Source: Marinobacter sp. LA51 (GTDB taxonomy: Bacteria; Pseudomonadota; Gammaproteobacteria; Pseudomonadales; Oleiphilaceae). Taken from it: DNA of 64,000 nucleotides. The stretch spans positions 3,534,001 to 3,598,000 of the forward strand of contig NZ_AP028070.1 of assembly GCF_030297175.1 (NCBI RefSeq). Reading direction: 5' to 3'. Position numbers and translations under genes: made by a program. The notes beneath the pieces are model-generated. The model was given only the letters and a program-made list of their open reading frames with translations, was not told the DNA's origin and made no database searches. This document shows, piece after piece, positions 17,233 to 26,481 of this stretch. Position 1 is the stretch's first letter; every line of letters starts with the position of its first letter.

Positions 17233-17514
17233 ATGAACACCCAGAAATTGCTGAATATTGCCCTCGATGGTATCGACACCCTCGGCTATCGCCTGGACCA
17301 GTACGGCATCACCGGCAAGGTTAACCGCCATAACATTGCCGCCTTTCTGGCGGCTGAACAGAAACACCTCGAGGGCGAGTGGGACAGCATTCAGGCCAAA
17401 GTGGATCGTCGCCGGTCCCAGGTTGAACACCTGACCCAAGCTATTGAAAACCGAGCCGACGCTGTTTTTGGACCGGTATTAGAGCGGGTGAACCGTTTCC
17501 GCGCCAGCCAGTAA
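17233..17514 (+). CDS. Small helical hypothetical protein
   Basis: I do not recognise a characterised family. The 93-residue product is predicted almost wholly helical, beginning MNTQKLLNIALDGIDTLGYR and continuing with a long charged helix (AAEQKHLEGEWDSIQAKVDRRRSQVEHL) that would suit a coiled coil. The general look recalls phasin-like or gas-vesicle-type helical proteins, but that is weak. There is no signal peptide or membrane segment. It ends 2 bases before the end of the convergent sensor kinase gene. Confidence 0.65.
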   Translation: MNTQKLLNIALDGIDTLGYRLDQYGITGKVNRHNIAAFLAAEQKHLEGEWDSIQAKVDRRRSQVEHLTQAIENRADAVFGPVLERVNRFRASQ

Positions 17515-17516
17515 CC

Positions 17517-19007
17517 CTAAACGCTTTTAGCGTCACTGGCCTCGGTGGGAGTGGGTGAGCTATCGCCAGCCACTCCAGCAGTTTGCTCCATGGTCGTCGC
17601 CTTGATGCGCTTGCGGACACCGGTGAATGCCGGCATGTGAACCGACACCGTCAACCCGGGTGCGTCTGCATCCGGCTGCGTATCACTGAGCACAATCCGG
17701 CCCTGATGGATCTCGGCAACGGCACTGACCAGACTCAAGCCCAGACCGTTACCTGGCAATGAGCGGCTCTTACCCACCCGGTAAAAACGTTGGAACACCT
17801 GCTCTTTCTCCTCGTCAGGTATGCCGATACCGCTATCGCGCACTTCGAATATCGATTCCTCGCCCTCTTTGCGGACCGCCACTCCGATAACACCCTGTTC
17901 CGGCGTATATTTGATCGCGTTATCAATCAGGTTGCTGACCATCTGGAACAGCAAATCCCGGTCTCCTTCAATCATCACACCCTTTTCCATGTGCTGTTCG
18001 AACCGCTGCTCCTTGTCTTCTGCCAACGCTTCGTACAACTCACAGGCGTCTGCAACCAACTCATCCAGAGCAACCAGCTTCATGTCGGCGGCATTGCCAC
18101 GGGTTTCCAGGCGGGCAATTCGCAGCAGGGCGTTGAAGGTGGCCAACAGCTGATCGGCTTCGGCCACCGCACGGCCAGCCTGCTCCCGCGCCTCATCGTT
18201 ATCGACAGACATCAGGGTGCTTTCCAGCTGGTTTCTCAGCCGGGTCAGTGGCGTCCTCAGGTCGTGCGCAATGCTGTCGGAAACATGCCGGATACCTTCC
18301 ATCAGGTACACGATCCGATCGAGCATCTGGTTCAGGTTTTCCGCCAGCTGATCGAAATCGTCTTCGGTGCCCCGGGTGGGGATTCGCAGGGAAAGATGTC
18401 CGTTCATGATTCGGCGCGACGTGTTGTTGATCACCTCAATGCGCCGGGTGGTGCTGCGGCTCATCAGGAAGCCACCAAGGAGGGCCAGCGCCAGGGTTAT
18501 GCCCATGCCCCAATTGATGGCGGTCTCGATGACCCGCTTGAGATTGGTGAGCTCATCGACATCGCGCCCTACCAGCAATCGAAGACCGCCCTGCACCTCA
18601 AAGATACGGGCACGGGCCAGGCGTTGCGGGCCATTCCAGCCTACATCTTCATTCAGGGTGAAGTTAATCCAGCCACTTTCTGATCGGGCTCCCTGGGGCC
18701 AGGATTCGATATTACCGGCCAGTTTCAGGAAGTCATCGGTGGTGAGAAGGTAAATCGACTTGGCGTTCGGGTCGCGGGCGACCCGTTCGCGGATGATGGT
18801 AATCAGGCCGTTTACGCCACGGCCACGGTACTGCTCTGCCAGACCGGCAATTTCCGCCTCGATGGTTTCATCCGTCTGGGCGGTCATGAAGCCCGCTGTA
18901 CGCCAATAGATAAAGGCCAGCAAAATAAAGACTGAGGTGGCAAACACCACCATGTACAGCAAGGCTAATTGAAAGGACGAGGTCCTGAGCTGACTAAGCA
19001 GTTTCAC
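17517..19007 (-). CDS. Two-component sensor histidine kinase (HAMP type)
   Basis: The start is set at GTG 19007 (MKLLSQLRTSSFQLALLY...), 14 bases inside the end of the regulator gene; the longer frame upstream is antisense-like Cys-rich sequence. The 496-residue protein has membrane segments at about 12-35 and 165-190, a periplasmic sensor region between them, HAMP, then HisKA with phospho-acceptor His in SIAHDLRTPLTRLRN, N-box NLIDNAIKYTP, and Gly boxes VRDSGIGIPDEEKE and GNGLGLSLV. The PhoB-class partner regulator is translated just before it. The signal is unknown. The last 30 residues form an extra tail rich in Ala, Thr and Ser. Confidence 0.93.
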   Translation of the reverse strand: MKLLSQLRTSSFQLALLYMVVFATSVFILLAFIYWRTAGFMTAQTDETIEAEIAGLAEQYRGRGVNGLITIIRERVARDPNAKSIYLLTTDDFLKLAGNIESWPQGARSESGWINFTLNEDVGWNGPQRLARARIFEVQGGLRLLVGRDVDELTNLKRVIETAINWGMGITLALALLGGFLMSRSTTRRIEVINNTSRRIMNGHLSLRIPTRGTEDDFDQLAENLNQMLDRIVYLMEGIRHVSDSIAHDLRTPLTRLRNQLESTLMSVDNDEAREQAGRAVAEADQLLATFNALLRIARLETRGNAADMKLVALDELVADACELYEALAEDKEQRFEQHMEKGVMIEGDRDLLFQMVSNLIDNAIKYTPEQGVIGVAVRKEGEESIFEVRDSGIGIPDEEKEQVFQRFYRVGKSRSLPGNGLGLSLVSAVAEIHQGRIVLSDTQPDADAPGLTVSVHMPAFTGVRKRIKATTMEQTAGVAGDSSPTPTEASDAKSV

Positions 19008-19674
19008 GCAACATGTACCCTGCACCCCGGATGGTCTGCAGCAGGGGCGTTTCGAATTCCTTGTCGATTTTCGCCCGCAGGCGGCTGATGTGCACGTCAA
19101 TCACGTTGGTCTGGGGATCAAAGTGATAGTCCCACACCTTCTCCAGCAGCATGGTCCGGGTCACCACCTGGCCGGCGTTACGCATCAGGTATTCCAACAG
19201 CCGGAATTCCCTGGGCTGGACATCAATGTTCTGGCCCGCACGCTTAACGGTCCGCGCCAGCAGATCCATTTCCAGATCGGCCACCCGCAACACCGTCTCG
19301 GTTTCCGGAGTCTGGCGGTTACGACGCACCAACGATTCGATACGGGCCAGCAGCTCGGTAAAGGAGAACGGCTTGGTGAGATAGTCATCACCACCGCCGC
19401 GCAGGCCTTCCACGCGGTCGTCCACGTCGCCCAGTGCACTCAGAATCAGCACCGGCACCTGGTTGCCCGTGGCCCGCACTGTTTTGATGATAGACAACCC
19501 GTCCATGCCCGGGAGCATCCGGTCCACGATCATGATGTCGTATTCTTCACTGGCCGCCATCAACATACCGTCTTTCCCGTCGGCGGCATGATCCACAACG
19601 AAATCGGACTCTCTCAGCCCCTTCACCAGGTAATTTGCTACGTCCTGATCGTCTTCGATTACCAGTGCTTTCAC
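18994..19674 (-). CDS. OmpR/PhoB-family response regulator
   Basis: GTG 19674 is chosen because GGGAGGT lies 6 bases in front of it and the product then starts MKALVIEDDQDVAN, as is usual. The 226-residue protein has a receiver domain with phospho-acceptor Asp in IMIVDRMLPGMDG, Thr/Ser in LILSALGDV and Lys in DYLTKPFSF, then a winged-helix domain with DVQPREFRLLEYLMRNAGQV and the VDVHISRLRAKID helix that contacts DNA. It ends GAGYMLRETA. It overlaps the kinase gene by 14 bases, so both are one operon. The hyi gene lies 118 bases upstream on the same strand. Confidence 0.95.
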   Translation of the reverse strand: MKALVIEDDQDVANYLVKGLRESDFVVDHAADGKDGMLMAASEEYDIMIVDRMLPGMDGLSIIKTVRATGNQVPVLILSALGDVDDRVEGLRGGGDDYLTKPFSFTELLARIESLVRRNRQTPETETVLRVADLEMDLLARTVKRAGQNIDVQPREFRLLEYLMRNAGQVVTRTMLLEKVWDYHFDPQTNVIDVHISRLRAKIDKEFETPLLQTIRGAGYMLRETA

Positions 19675-19792
19675 CGGCCTACCTCCCGTAAACGGATTAC
19701 GATTTTTAAAGCTCAATGTAATGACAGGGTACGAAGAAGTGAGTGGCCGAGCCAGTTACGATCTTGTAAGAGGGTGTCGCCTATGGCGACGG

Positions 19793-20572
19793 TCACCCCT
19801 GCCCCTCAAACCACGCGAGGCTGTCCCCGGTTGCTCCGGAGGGCCGGTATTCCGCGCTGACCCAGCCCTCATAACCCATGCTGTCGATCGCTGAAAAAAC
19901 ATTCGAAAAGTTAATCTCGCCGGTGCCGGGCTCGTGTCGCCCGGGATTATCGGCGAATTGAATGTGGCCAATCCACGGCAAAAGGCACTCCATGGACCTG
20001 ATCAGGTCGCCTTCCATAATCTGCATGTGGTACAGGTCGTATTGCAACCTTATGTTATCGCCATCCACCTGCTCAATCAGCGCCAGCACCTTGCCCGAGG
20101 TGTCCAGCATAAAGCCGGGCATATCCACCCGGGAGTTAATGGCCTCCAGACACAGGGTAATGTCCTCGGCGGCCAGCTTCTCTGCGGCGTAGGCCACGTT
20201 GTCCGCCAGTGTTTGCCAGGCCCGTTCCTCAGAGACGAAATCCGGCCGCAGCCCGGCCAGGCAGTTCAGTTGCCGGCAGCCCAGCGCCTTGGCGTAGTCA
20301 ATGGCTTGATCGACCCCGACCCGGAACTCGTCGACCCGATCCGGCAGGCAGGCAATACCCCGCTCACCCGCGTCCCAGTCACCCGGGGGCAGATTGAACA
20401 GTACCTGGGTCAGCTCATTGTCACTGAGCGCCCGGCTCAGCAGGTCTTTTGGATAGGCATAGGGAAACAGATATTCGACACCTTCAAACCCGGCGGCGCG
20501 GGCGCAGGCGAAGCGTTCGGTGAAACCCACCTCGGTAAACAGCATGGAAAGATTGGCAGCGAAGCGTGGCAT
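19793..20572 (-). CDS. hyi: Hydroxypyruvate isomerase
   Basis: From ATG 20572 the protein has 259 residues and a TIM-barrel fold of the xylose-isomerase-like superfamily. It converts hydroxypyruvate and tartronate semialdehyde into one another. Family signs are the start MPRFAANLSMLFTEVGF, the segment GFEGVEYLFPYAYP, CLEAINSRVDMPGF with a metal-binding Glu, YDLYHMQIMEGDL with metal-binding Asp and His, and a last metal Glu in GWVSAEYRPSG. The garR-like reductase gene lies 4 bases upstream, forming the usual glyoxylate-to-glycerate pair. Glyoxylate carboligase, the first step, is not next to them. Confidence 0.93.
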   Translation of the reverse strand: MPRFAANLSMLFTEVGFTERFACARAAGFEGVEYLFPYAYPKDLLSRALSDNELTQVLFNLPPGDWDAGERGIACLPDRVDEFRVGVDQAIDYAKALGCRQLNCLAGLRPDFVSEERAWQTLADNVAYAAEKLAAEDITLCLEAINSRVDMPGFMLDTSGKVLALIEQVDGDNIRLQYDLYHMQIMEGDLIRSMECLLPWIGHIQFADNPGRHEPGTGEINFSNVFSAIDSMGYEGWVSAEYRPSGATGDSLAWFEGQG

Positions 20573-20576
20573 GTCG

Positions 20577-21488
20577 TTACTCCTTCGGTCCGCGGCCAAG
20601 AGATCCGAGCAGCGCGCCGTTCAGATGCTCCAGTTCCAGAAGCAAACCACTGTGGTCGACATCACTATGCCCATTGGCGACCAGTGACAGGTATTCATTA
20701 TGAACCTGCTGCGACAACGGCAGGGTCAGCCCCTCGTCGCGGGCTTCATCCAGAATCATGCGCATGTCCTTGAGCTGGATCCGGGCCGGCGCTCCGGGTG
20801 AAAAATTTCGCTCCAACATGCGCTGACCGTGCAACTCCAGAATTCGGGAGCCTGCGAAGCCACCCATCAGGGCCTCTCGTACGGCAACCGGGTCGGCTCC
20901 GCCTTTGGCCGCCAGCAGCAATGCTTCCGAAACCGCACCGATGGTAATGCCCACGATCGCCTGATTCGCCAGCTTGGCTAACTGACCTGACCCGACGGGA
21001 CCGATTCTGGTACACCGGCCCAGAGCCGCGAACACCAACTGTGCCCGCGCAACGTCTTCCTCGGAGCCGCCGGCCATGATGCTCAGGCGCGCCTCTTGCG
21101 CACCGACCGTACCGCCCGATACCGGGGCGTCCACATAGCCTGCGCTCCGTTCAGCAGCGAGCGCGGCGTGTTGTCGGGCGACAGACGGCTGCACGGAACT
21201 CATATCAATCAGCAGGGCGCCAGGTTTTAGCGCGCCAAGAGTACCTTGGCCAACCAGAACCCGATCTACAACCTCGCTGTTCTCCAGCATGGTGATGACC
21301 ACATCGGCGTTGGCCACGGCCTGTTCGGGCGTGTCGGCGATACTGGCCTCACCGGCAAACGGCTCACATTTGCTGGCGGTGCGATTCCACAAGGTCATGG
21401 GGAAACCGCTGTCCAGAAGGTTGCGGGTCATAGGCGCGCCCATCAGGCCAATACCCAGAAAAGCGATGTGCGGTCGTTCAGCGGTCAT
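20577..21488 (-). CDS. garR: 2-hydroxy-3-oxopropionate (tartronate semialdehyde) reductase
   Basis: The 303-residue protein is a beta-hydroxyacid dehydrogenase. It has the NAD(P)-binding start IAFLGIGLMGAPMTRNLLD with Gly-x-Gly-x-x-Gly, the substrate motif YVDAPVSGGTVGAQEARL, and the catalytic Lys in GQLAKLANQAIVGI. It reduces tartronate semialdehyde to glycerate. 3-hydroxyisobutyrate dehydrogenase is the main alternative, but the adjacent hyi gene favours the glyoxylate route. The operon order garR-hyi is common. An in-frame upstream start is not available before the rpoH terminator. Confidence 0.88.
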   Translation of the reverse strand: MTAERPHIAFLGIGLMGAPMTRNLLDSGFPMTLWNRTASKCEPFAGEASIADTPEQAVANADVVITMLENSEVVDRVLVGQGTLGALKPGALLIDMSSVQPSVARQHAALAAERSAGYVDAPVSGGTVGAQEARLSIMAGGSEEDVARAQLVFAALGRCTRIGPVGSGQLAKLANQAIVGITIGAVSEALLLAAKGGADPVAVREALMGGFAGSRILELHGQRMLERNFSPGAPARIQLKDMRMILDEARDEGLTLPLSQQVHNEYLSLVANGHSDVDHSGLLLELEHLNGALLGSLGRGPKE

Positions 21489-21548
21489 AACCCATAATCC
21501 CCTGCAGTCGTCTCAAGTGTTGTTTGCGGACACCGATTATACAAACAA

Positions 21549-21580
21549 AAACGCCACCAACCGGAACGGTGGTGGCGTTT
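21549..21580 (-). terminator. Rho-independent terminator after rpoH
   Basis: An 11-bp perfect stem AAACGCCACCA (21549-21559) / TGGTGGCGTTT (21570-21580), with a further CCG/CGG pairing inside, is followed on the minus strand by a T-rich stretch. It lies 30 bases past the rpoH stop. Confidence 0.9.
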
Positions 21581-21609
21581 GCAGGGATTCGAATTCGGAA
21601 GGGCCGGGG

Positions 21610-22470
21610 TCAGGCAACTTCGGCCATCTGATTTCGAATCTTTTTCATGGCGTTTTTCTCCAACTGGCGAATACGCTCAGCGGAAACACCGTACTTATCG
21701 GCCAACTCATGCAGCGTGGACTTGCTGTCCGAGAGCCAACGTTCCCGTAGGATGTCCTGGCTACGCTCATCCAGATTCTGCAGCGCCTCCATCAGGCGGC
21801 CGTTGGAATCTTCGGTCCAGTTGGCGTTTTCCAGTTGGGTGGCCGGGTCGCTGCGACGATCCTCAAGGTAGTAGGCCGGGGCCTGATACGCGTTGTCCTC
21901 GTCATCGTCCATCGGACCATCAAAGGCGGTGTCATGGGATGACAGCCGGCCTTCCATCTCGCGCACAACCCGGGGCTCTACGCCCAGATCGGCAGCGACC
22001 GCTTTCAGCTCTTCATGGTTCAACCACGCCAGCTTTTTCTTCTGGCTGCGCAGATTGAAGAACAGCTTACGCTGGGCCTTGGTAGTGGCCACCTTCACGA
22101 TACGCCAGTTGCGCAGGATAAACTCGTGGATCTCAGCCTTGATCCAGTGCACGGCAAATGACACCAGACGCACACCGTATTCTGGGTTGAAACGTTTAAC
22201 GGCTTTCATCAAGCCGACGTTGCCTTCCTGAATCAGGTCGGCCTGGGCCAGCCCATAACCGGAATAGCTCCGGGCAATATGGATGACAAAGCGCAAATGC
22301 GACAGCACCAGCTGACGAGCGGCCTCAACATCGCCGTCGTAATGAAGCTTCTCAGCAAGATCCCGCTCTTCTTCCGCGGTAAGCACCGGAATGCGTCCCG
22401 CCGCCTGGATGTACGACTCGAGATTTCCACCCGGAACCAGTCTGTCAATGAGCTGTAAACTCGTACCCAT
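21610..22470 (-). CDS. rpoH: RNA polymerase heat-shock sigma factor RpoH (sigma-32)
   Basis: The 286-residue protein directs RNA polymerase to heat-shock promoters. Region 1.2-2 includes [20 protein letters not shown] and [20 protein letters not shown], then [19 protein letters not shown]. The RpoH box that sets it apart from other sigma factors is present as QRKLFFNLR. The ending has the region 4.2 helix-turn-helix [22 protein letters not shown]. Its place beside ftsYEX is the common gammaproteobacterial order. Translational control by mRNA folding is known in E. coli; I could not judge it here by eye. Confidence 0.98.
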   Translation of the reverse strand: MGTSLQLIDRLVPGGNLESYIQAAGRIPVLTAEEERDLAEKLHYDGDVEAARQLVLSHLRFVIHIARSYSGYGLAQADLIQEGNVGLMKAVKRFNPEYGVRLVSFAVHWIKAEIHEFILRNWRIVKVATTKAQRKLFFNLRSQKKKLAWLNHEELKAVAADLGVEPRVVREMEGRLSSHDTAFDGPMDDDEDNAYQAPAYYLEDRRSDPATQLENANWTEDSNGRLMEALQNLDERSQDILRERWLSDSKSTLHELADKYGVSAERIRQLEKNAMKKIRNQMAEVA

Positions 22471-22662
22471 GCCTTAACCTCCGAACCTGACGGCCAATAA
22501 ATATAACAACTGGTGCTTCGACCGCCAAGCCCCTGATAAATTCCCGAAATTCCCAGTAACCCGTTAAAAATCAACTCTCTGGGAAATTCACTAAGGTTTC
22601 TCTATCCTGCAAACTACGCCAGAACTTACTGTCTTTTCAATACGGTTTTCCCGCAATCCGGA

Positions 22663-23667
22663 TCATCCGCCGGCAATTTCACCCGGCTCAATATCGTCCA
22701 GATGCCGTTTCACCGCCAGCCAGGCGCCTAGCCAGCCTAACAGCATCGCAACGATTATCAACGCCAGCGCGCCATCGACATTAAGGCCATTCAAGGTAAA
22801 TTCACTGCGATACAGTTCTGTCAGACGCTCAATCGGCCCACTGAGCCACCAAAGGGACAGCTGCAGAAGGATGAACGCGACCACCCCACCCCCGAGGCCA
22901 AACCAGGCGCCAGTATAAAGGAACGGCCGCCGCACAAAGGCGTCGGTGCCGCCCACCAGCTTGGCCACCAGGATTTCGTCCCGACGGCTTTCGATCGACA
23001 ACCGCACGGTGTTGCCGATGACCAGAACGACTGCCGCCGCCAGTAACAGAGACAGCGCCCAGACTGCACGTGCCAGAAGATCCGTCATGGCATTCAGGCG
23101 CTGCAACCAGCCCAGGTCAACCTGCACCCTCTCCACACCTTCCATCGCCTGGATGAAGCTCACCAAACCTTCAACGCCCGCTTCTGAGCGGGCGCCTTGC
23201 TCCGGCGTAATCAGCAACGTGTGCGGCAGCGGATTGTCGTCCAGGTAGTCCAACGCATCCTCTAGCCCGGAAGACGTCCGGAAATCGGCCAGTGCCTGGT
23301 CCCGATTGACCAGTTCCGTCTCGGCAACCCGACCATCGGTTGCGATTTCCTCCCGCAACTCGCTGGCGCGCTCCTCTGACAGCTCCAACTGCAGGTAGGC
23401 GGTCAAACGGGCACTGCTTTCCCAGCCAGAACTTACCCCTTCCAGGCTGGTCAGCAGCAACAACAGCGCCACGGGCAGCGCCAATGCCACCCCCATCACG
23501 GCCCAGGTCATGGAGCTAGCCACGGGGTTGCGCCAGAGTCGCTCGGCACTGTCCCGAGCCACTTTCCGGTGGTGATTGAGGTAGCTTTCTGCCTGCTGGC
23601 GCCAGGGTGAGCGGGAAGCCGCAGCGCCACGGGTGGTTTCGGGCTTTCGGCGTGAGTCAGTGGCCAC
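22663..23667 (-). CDS. ftsX: Cell division ABC transporter-like permease FtsX
   Basis: The 334-residue protein starts at GTG 23667 and overlaps ftsE by 11 bases. It has a cytoplasmic N-tail, a first membrane segment near residues 53-75 (MTWAVMGVALALPVALLLLL), a large periplasmic loop (about 80-205) and three C-terminal membrane segments, a typical FtsX layout. With FtsE it controls murein hydrolases at the septum, in many gammaproteobacteria through EnvC binding to the periplasmic loop. The family FtsX C-terminal pattern ESRRDEILVAKLVGGTDAF is present. Confidence 0.95.
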   Translation of the reverse strand: MATDSRRKPETTRGAAASRSPWRQQAESYLNHHRKVARDSAERLWRNPVASSMTWAVMGVALALPVALLLLLTSLEGVSSGWESSARLTAYLQLELSEERASELREEIATDGRVAETELVNRDQALADFRTSSGLEDALDYLDDNPLPHTLLITPEQGARSEAGVEGLVSFIQAMEGVERVQVDLGWLQRLNAMTDLLARAVWALSLLLAAAVVLVIGNTVRLSIESRRDEILVAKLVGGTDAFVRRPFLYTGAWFGLGGGVVAFILLQLSLWWLSGPIERLTELYRSEFTLNGLNVDGALALIIVAMLLGWLGAWLAVKRHLDDIEPGEIAGG

Positions 23668-24346
23668 TTACACCCCCCGTGAATGGCTGGCCACCGGCAA
23701 CCAAGCGACCGTGGTCGAGGGTCAGGGTGCGACGCCCCATCTCATTAATAAGGGCAATGTCGTGGGTGGCAATCAACACAGTGACCCCCACCTGGCTGAA
23801 CTGGCCAAACAGGTTCATGATGTCGGCCGACAAGGCCGGATCCAGGTTACCGGTAGGCTCATCCGCCAGCAGCACCGGTGGCTTGTTCACCACCGCCCGG
23901 GCAATGCCCACGCGCTGTTGCTCACCGCCAGAAAGCTGCATCGGGTTCATCTTTTCCTTGCTCAGCAGCCCGACCTTATCGAGCGCCGCCCGCACCCGCC
24001 GACCAGTATCCCTCGGTGACGCCCCCATCACTTCCAGCGGCATGGCGACGTTGTCGAAAACGGTGCGATCAAACAACAGCTGGTGATTCTGGAAGACCAC
24101 GCCAATGTGACGCCGGATGTACGGAATCTGACGGCGAGGCAATCGGTTCAAAACCTGACCGCCCACAATCAGTTCGCCCGCACTCGGTCGCTCCATCACC
24201 ATAATCAGTTTCAATAGCGTGCTTTTGCCGGCACCGGAGTGGCCGGTGAGAAACGCCAGCTCGCCCCGATCCAGGCCAAAATTCACCTGGCGCAGGGCGG
24301 TGTGGTCACTGTCGTAGCGCTTGGTAACCTGGCGAAATTCAATCAT
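23657..24346 (-). CDS. ftsE: Cell division ATP-binding protein FtsE
   Basis: The 229-residue ATPase has Walker A GHSGAGKST, the ABC signature LSGGEQQRVGIARA, Walker B VLLADEPTGNLDP and the switch His in IATHDIALI. The start MIEFRQVTKRY is typical. It pairs with FtsX at the division site. It begins 30 bases after ftsY and overlaps ftsX, as in most gammaproteobacteria. Confidence 0.98.
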   Translation of the reverse strand: MIEFRQVTKRYDSDHTALRQVNFGLDRGELAFLTGHSGAGKSTLLKLIMVMERPSAGELIVGGQVLNRLPRRQIPYIRRHIGVVFQNHQLLFDRTVFDNVAMPLEVMGASPRDTGRRVRAALDKVGLLSKEKMNPMQLSGGEQQRVGIARAVVNKPPVLLADEPTGNLDPALSADIMNLFGQFSQVGVTVLIATHDIALINEMGRRTLTLDHGRLVAGGQPFTGGVSGH

Positions 24347-24376
24347 GGCAGGCTGCAGCTCCGGTCGTGCCGAGGT

Positions 24377-25615
24377 TTAGTCAAACAGGGCATCCACAAA
24401 GGTTTCGGCGTCGAAACTGCGCAGGTCGTCCACCTGCTCACCCACGCCAATAAAGCGAATGGGCAGCTGCAACTGGCGAGCAATGGCAAACACGATGCCG
24501 CCCTTGGCGGTGCCGTCGAGCTTGGTCAGGGTAATACCACTGACACCGACCGCCTGCTGGAACACCTGGGCCTGGCTCAGGGCGTTCTGGCCGGTACCGG
24601 CATCCAACACCAGCATCACTTCATGGGGAGCAGTGTCGTCCAGCTTCTTCATTACCCGAACGACTTTCTCCAGCTCGTTCATCAGGTTGTCTTTGTTCTG
24701 GAGACGGCCAGCGGTGTCGGCGATCACGACATCCACCTCACGGGACTGGGCCGACTGAATCGCATCAAAAATCACCGACGCACTGTCAGCACCGTTATGC
24801 TGGGCCACCACCGGAACATTATTGCGCTCGCCCCACACCTGCAGCTGCTCAACGGCGGCAGCACGGAAGGTGTCACCGGCGGCCAGCATGACCGACTTGC
24901 CGTCGTTCTGGAACTTCTTGGTCAGCTTGCCAATAGTGGTGGTCTTGCCGACACCATTCACACCAACCATCAGGATGACATACGGCTTCTTGCCGGCATC
25001 CACCGTCAGAGGTTTGGACACGTCTTTTAACAGACCATGCAGCTCATCCCGCAAGGCCTTGCGCAGGGCTTCGCCGTCCTTGAGCTGGTTACGCTCAAGC
25101 TTGTCGGTCAGCGATTCAATGATTTCCGAGGTGGCGGTAACACCCACATCCGCCATCAGCAGGGTGGTCTCAATTTCCTCGAGCAGGTCTTCATCGATCT
25201 TCTTGCCCACCGAGAACAGATCGGCCATACCACCAGTCAGGCTGGCCCGGGTTTTCCCCAGCCCCTGCTTAATGCGCTCGAAGACACCGAGCTGGGGTTC
25301 CGGCTCAGGAGCTGGTTCGGGTTCTGGTGCCGGCTCAGGGGCAGCGACAGGCTCTGGAGCCTCGACTGTTTCGGGCTTGGCTTCGGCCGGGGCGGGTGCG
25401 GCCGGTGCCGCTTCCTCGGCTGGGCTCTCTACACTCGCCTCTTCTGCACGGGCTTTTTCCGCAGGCTCGGCCGGCGCCGGCCCTTTGGCCACCTCCGGCT
25501 TGCGCTGAGGCACCGGCCTCGGACGCGGGGCCCGGCTACGATTGCCGGCAATATCCAACACGAAAATGAGTACGAGAAGGGCCAACAGGCCAATTGAAAT
25601 CCACTCTGCCGTCAT
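24377..25615 (-). CDS. ftsY: Signal recognition particle receptor FtsY, with N-terminal membrane segment
   Basis: The 412-residue protein targets ribosome-SRP complexes to the Sec translocon. The NG domain shows G1 VGVNGVGKTTTIGKL, G3 DTAGR and TKLDGTAKGGIV. Between the start and the NG domain is a low-complexity stretch (about 30-105) rich in Ala, Pro and Glu, the acidic A region. Unusually, the first 25 residues read WISIGLLALLVLIFVLDIAG, a probable membrane anchor, whereas FtsY of E. coli has only an amphipathic lipid-binding helix. An internal start after this segment is possible but no obvious ribosome site was seen for it. Confidence 0.95.
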   Translation of the reverse strand: MTAEWISIGLLALLVLIFVLDIAGNRSRAPRPRPVPQRKPEVAKGPAPAEPAEKARAEEASVESPAEEAAPAAPAPAEAKPETVEAPEPVAAPEPAPEPEPAPEPEPQLGVFERIKQGLGKTRASLTGGMADLFSVGKKIDEDLLEEIETTLLMADVGVTATSEIIESLTDKLERNQLKDGEALRKALRDELHGLLKDVSKPLTVDAGKKPYVILMVGVNGVGKTTTIGKLTKKFQNDGKSVMLAAGDTFRAAAVEQLQVWGERNNVPVVAQHNGADSASVIFDAIQSAQSREVDVVIADTAGRLQNKDNLMNELEKVVRVMKKLDDTAPHEVMLVLDAGTGQNALSQAQVFQQAVGVSGITLTKLDGTAKGGIVFAIARQLQLPIRFIGVGEQVDDLRSFDAETFVDALFD

Positions 25616-25774
25616 AAAGTCATACCATCAATCCGAATGGGCGGGAGAAATAAGGCCGACATTCTAGCAGACTGTCCTGCCGAAGTGAGGGTTGCCGGAA
25701 TTATCCCGCCCGCCCCGGTTTCCGCTACCATACGGGCTACGCACTGACACAGACAGGTTGCTGGAGTTAACTAA

Positions 25775-26422
25775 ATGGCACGCAAAAAACCCGCCGGCCG
25801 GGGCTCAGTGAATTCGCCTGGCCGCGGCTCCCAGGACGCCGGAGGCGGCTTGGGTGAACTCCGCATCATCGGTGGCGACTGGCGCAGCCGAAAACTGCGC
25901 TTTCCCGACGCCGGCGGGGTGCGCCCTACGCCGGCCCGAACCCGTGAAACCCTGTTTAACTGGCTGTCGTTTCACACCGCCGGTAAAGACTGCCTGGACC
26001 TGTTTGCCGGCTCGGGCGCCCTGGGCCTGGAAGCCCTGTCCCGTGGTGCCGGCGCCGTCACACTGGTCGATCACACACCGAGCCTGGCACGGGCACTCCG
26101 GGACAACCTCCGGCTGCTGAAATCAGACCGGGGCACGGTGGAGTGCGCCAGCGTCGACAGCTACCTGGCGCACCGCACCCGGGATCCGTTCGACATCATC
26201 TTCATGGACCCACCTTTCCGCCAGGGCTGGCTTGAAACCATCCTACCGGTGCTGGACGAACAGGGCTGGGTAAAACCGGGGGGCTGGATCTATCTGGAAC
26301 ATGAAAGCGAGAGAGCGAGTCCAACCGTACCCGCCCACTGGCACTTGCATCGCCAGAAGACCGCAGGCCAGGTCACCTATTGTCTGTTTCGAGTGCCCCC
26401 TGAACAGGAACACAGCACCTGA
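25775..26422 (+). CDS. rsmD: 16S rRNA (guanine966-N2)-methyltransferase RsmD
   Basis: The 215-residue enzyme methylates G966 of 16S rRNA. After a basic, Gly-rich leader (to about residue 28) comes the family start LRIIGGDWRSRKLRFP with VRPTPARTRETLFNWL. The SAM-binding segment is CLDLFAGSGALGLEALSRGA and the catalytic DPPF motif is in IIFMDPPFRQGW. It is divergent from ftsY with a 159-base gap, the common arrangement with ftsYEX. Confidence 0.96.
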   Translation: MARKKPAGRGSVNSPGRGSQDAGGGLGELRIIGGDWRSRKLRFPDAGGVRPTPARTRETLFNWLSFHTAGKDCLDLFAGSGALGLEALSRGAGAVTLVDHTPSLARALRDNLRLLKSDRGTVECASVDSYLAHRTRDPFDIIFMDPPFRQGWLETILPVLDEQGWVKPGGWIYLEHESERASPTVPAHWHLHRQKTAGQVTYCLFRVPPEQEHST

Positions 26423-26455
26423 CGGCCTCACTAAACCAGTGATCCGGACACAAAA

Positions 26456-26475
26456 AACCCCGCCGAAGCGGGGTT
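26456..26475 (-). terminator. Rho-independent terminator after the desaturase gene
   Basis: Stem AACCCCGC (26456-26463) / GCGGGGTT (26468-26475) with tetraloop CGAA, followed on the minus strand by six T. It separates convergent rsmD and desaturase genes and lies 6 bases past the desaturase stop. Confidence 0.9.
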
Positions 26476-26481
26476 CTCAGT

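Noticed and set aside
24239..25030. 263-codon open frame opposite ftsY
   Set aside because: Antisense shadow of a certain gene; His- and Gln-rich composition typical of reverse-strand translation.
25260..25500. Low-complexity GC-rich repeat, considered a mobile or simple repeat
   Set aside because: It is in frame in ftsY and encodes the Ala/Pro/Glu-rich A region usual for that protein.
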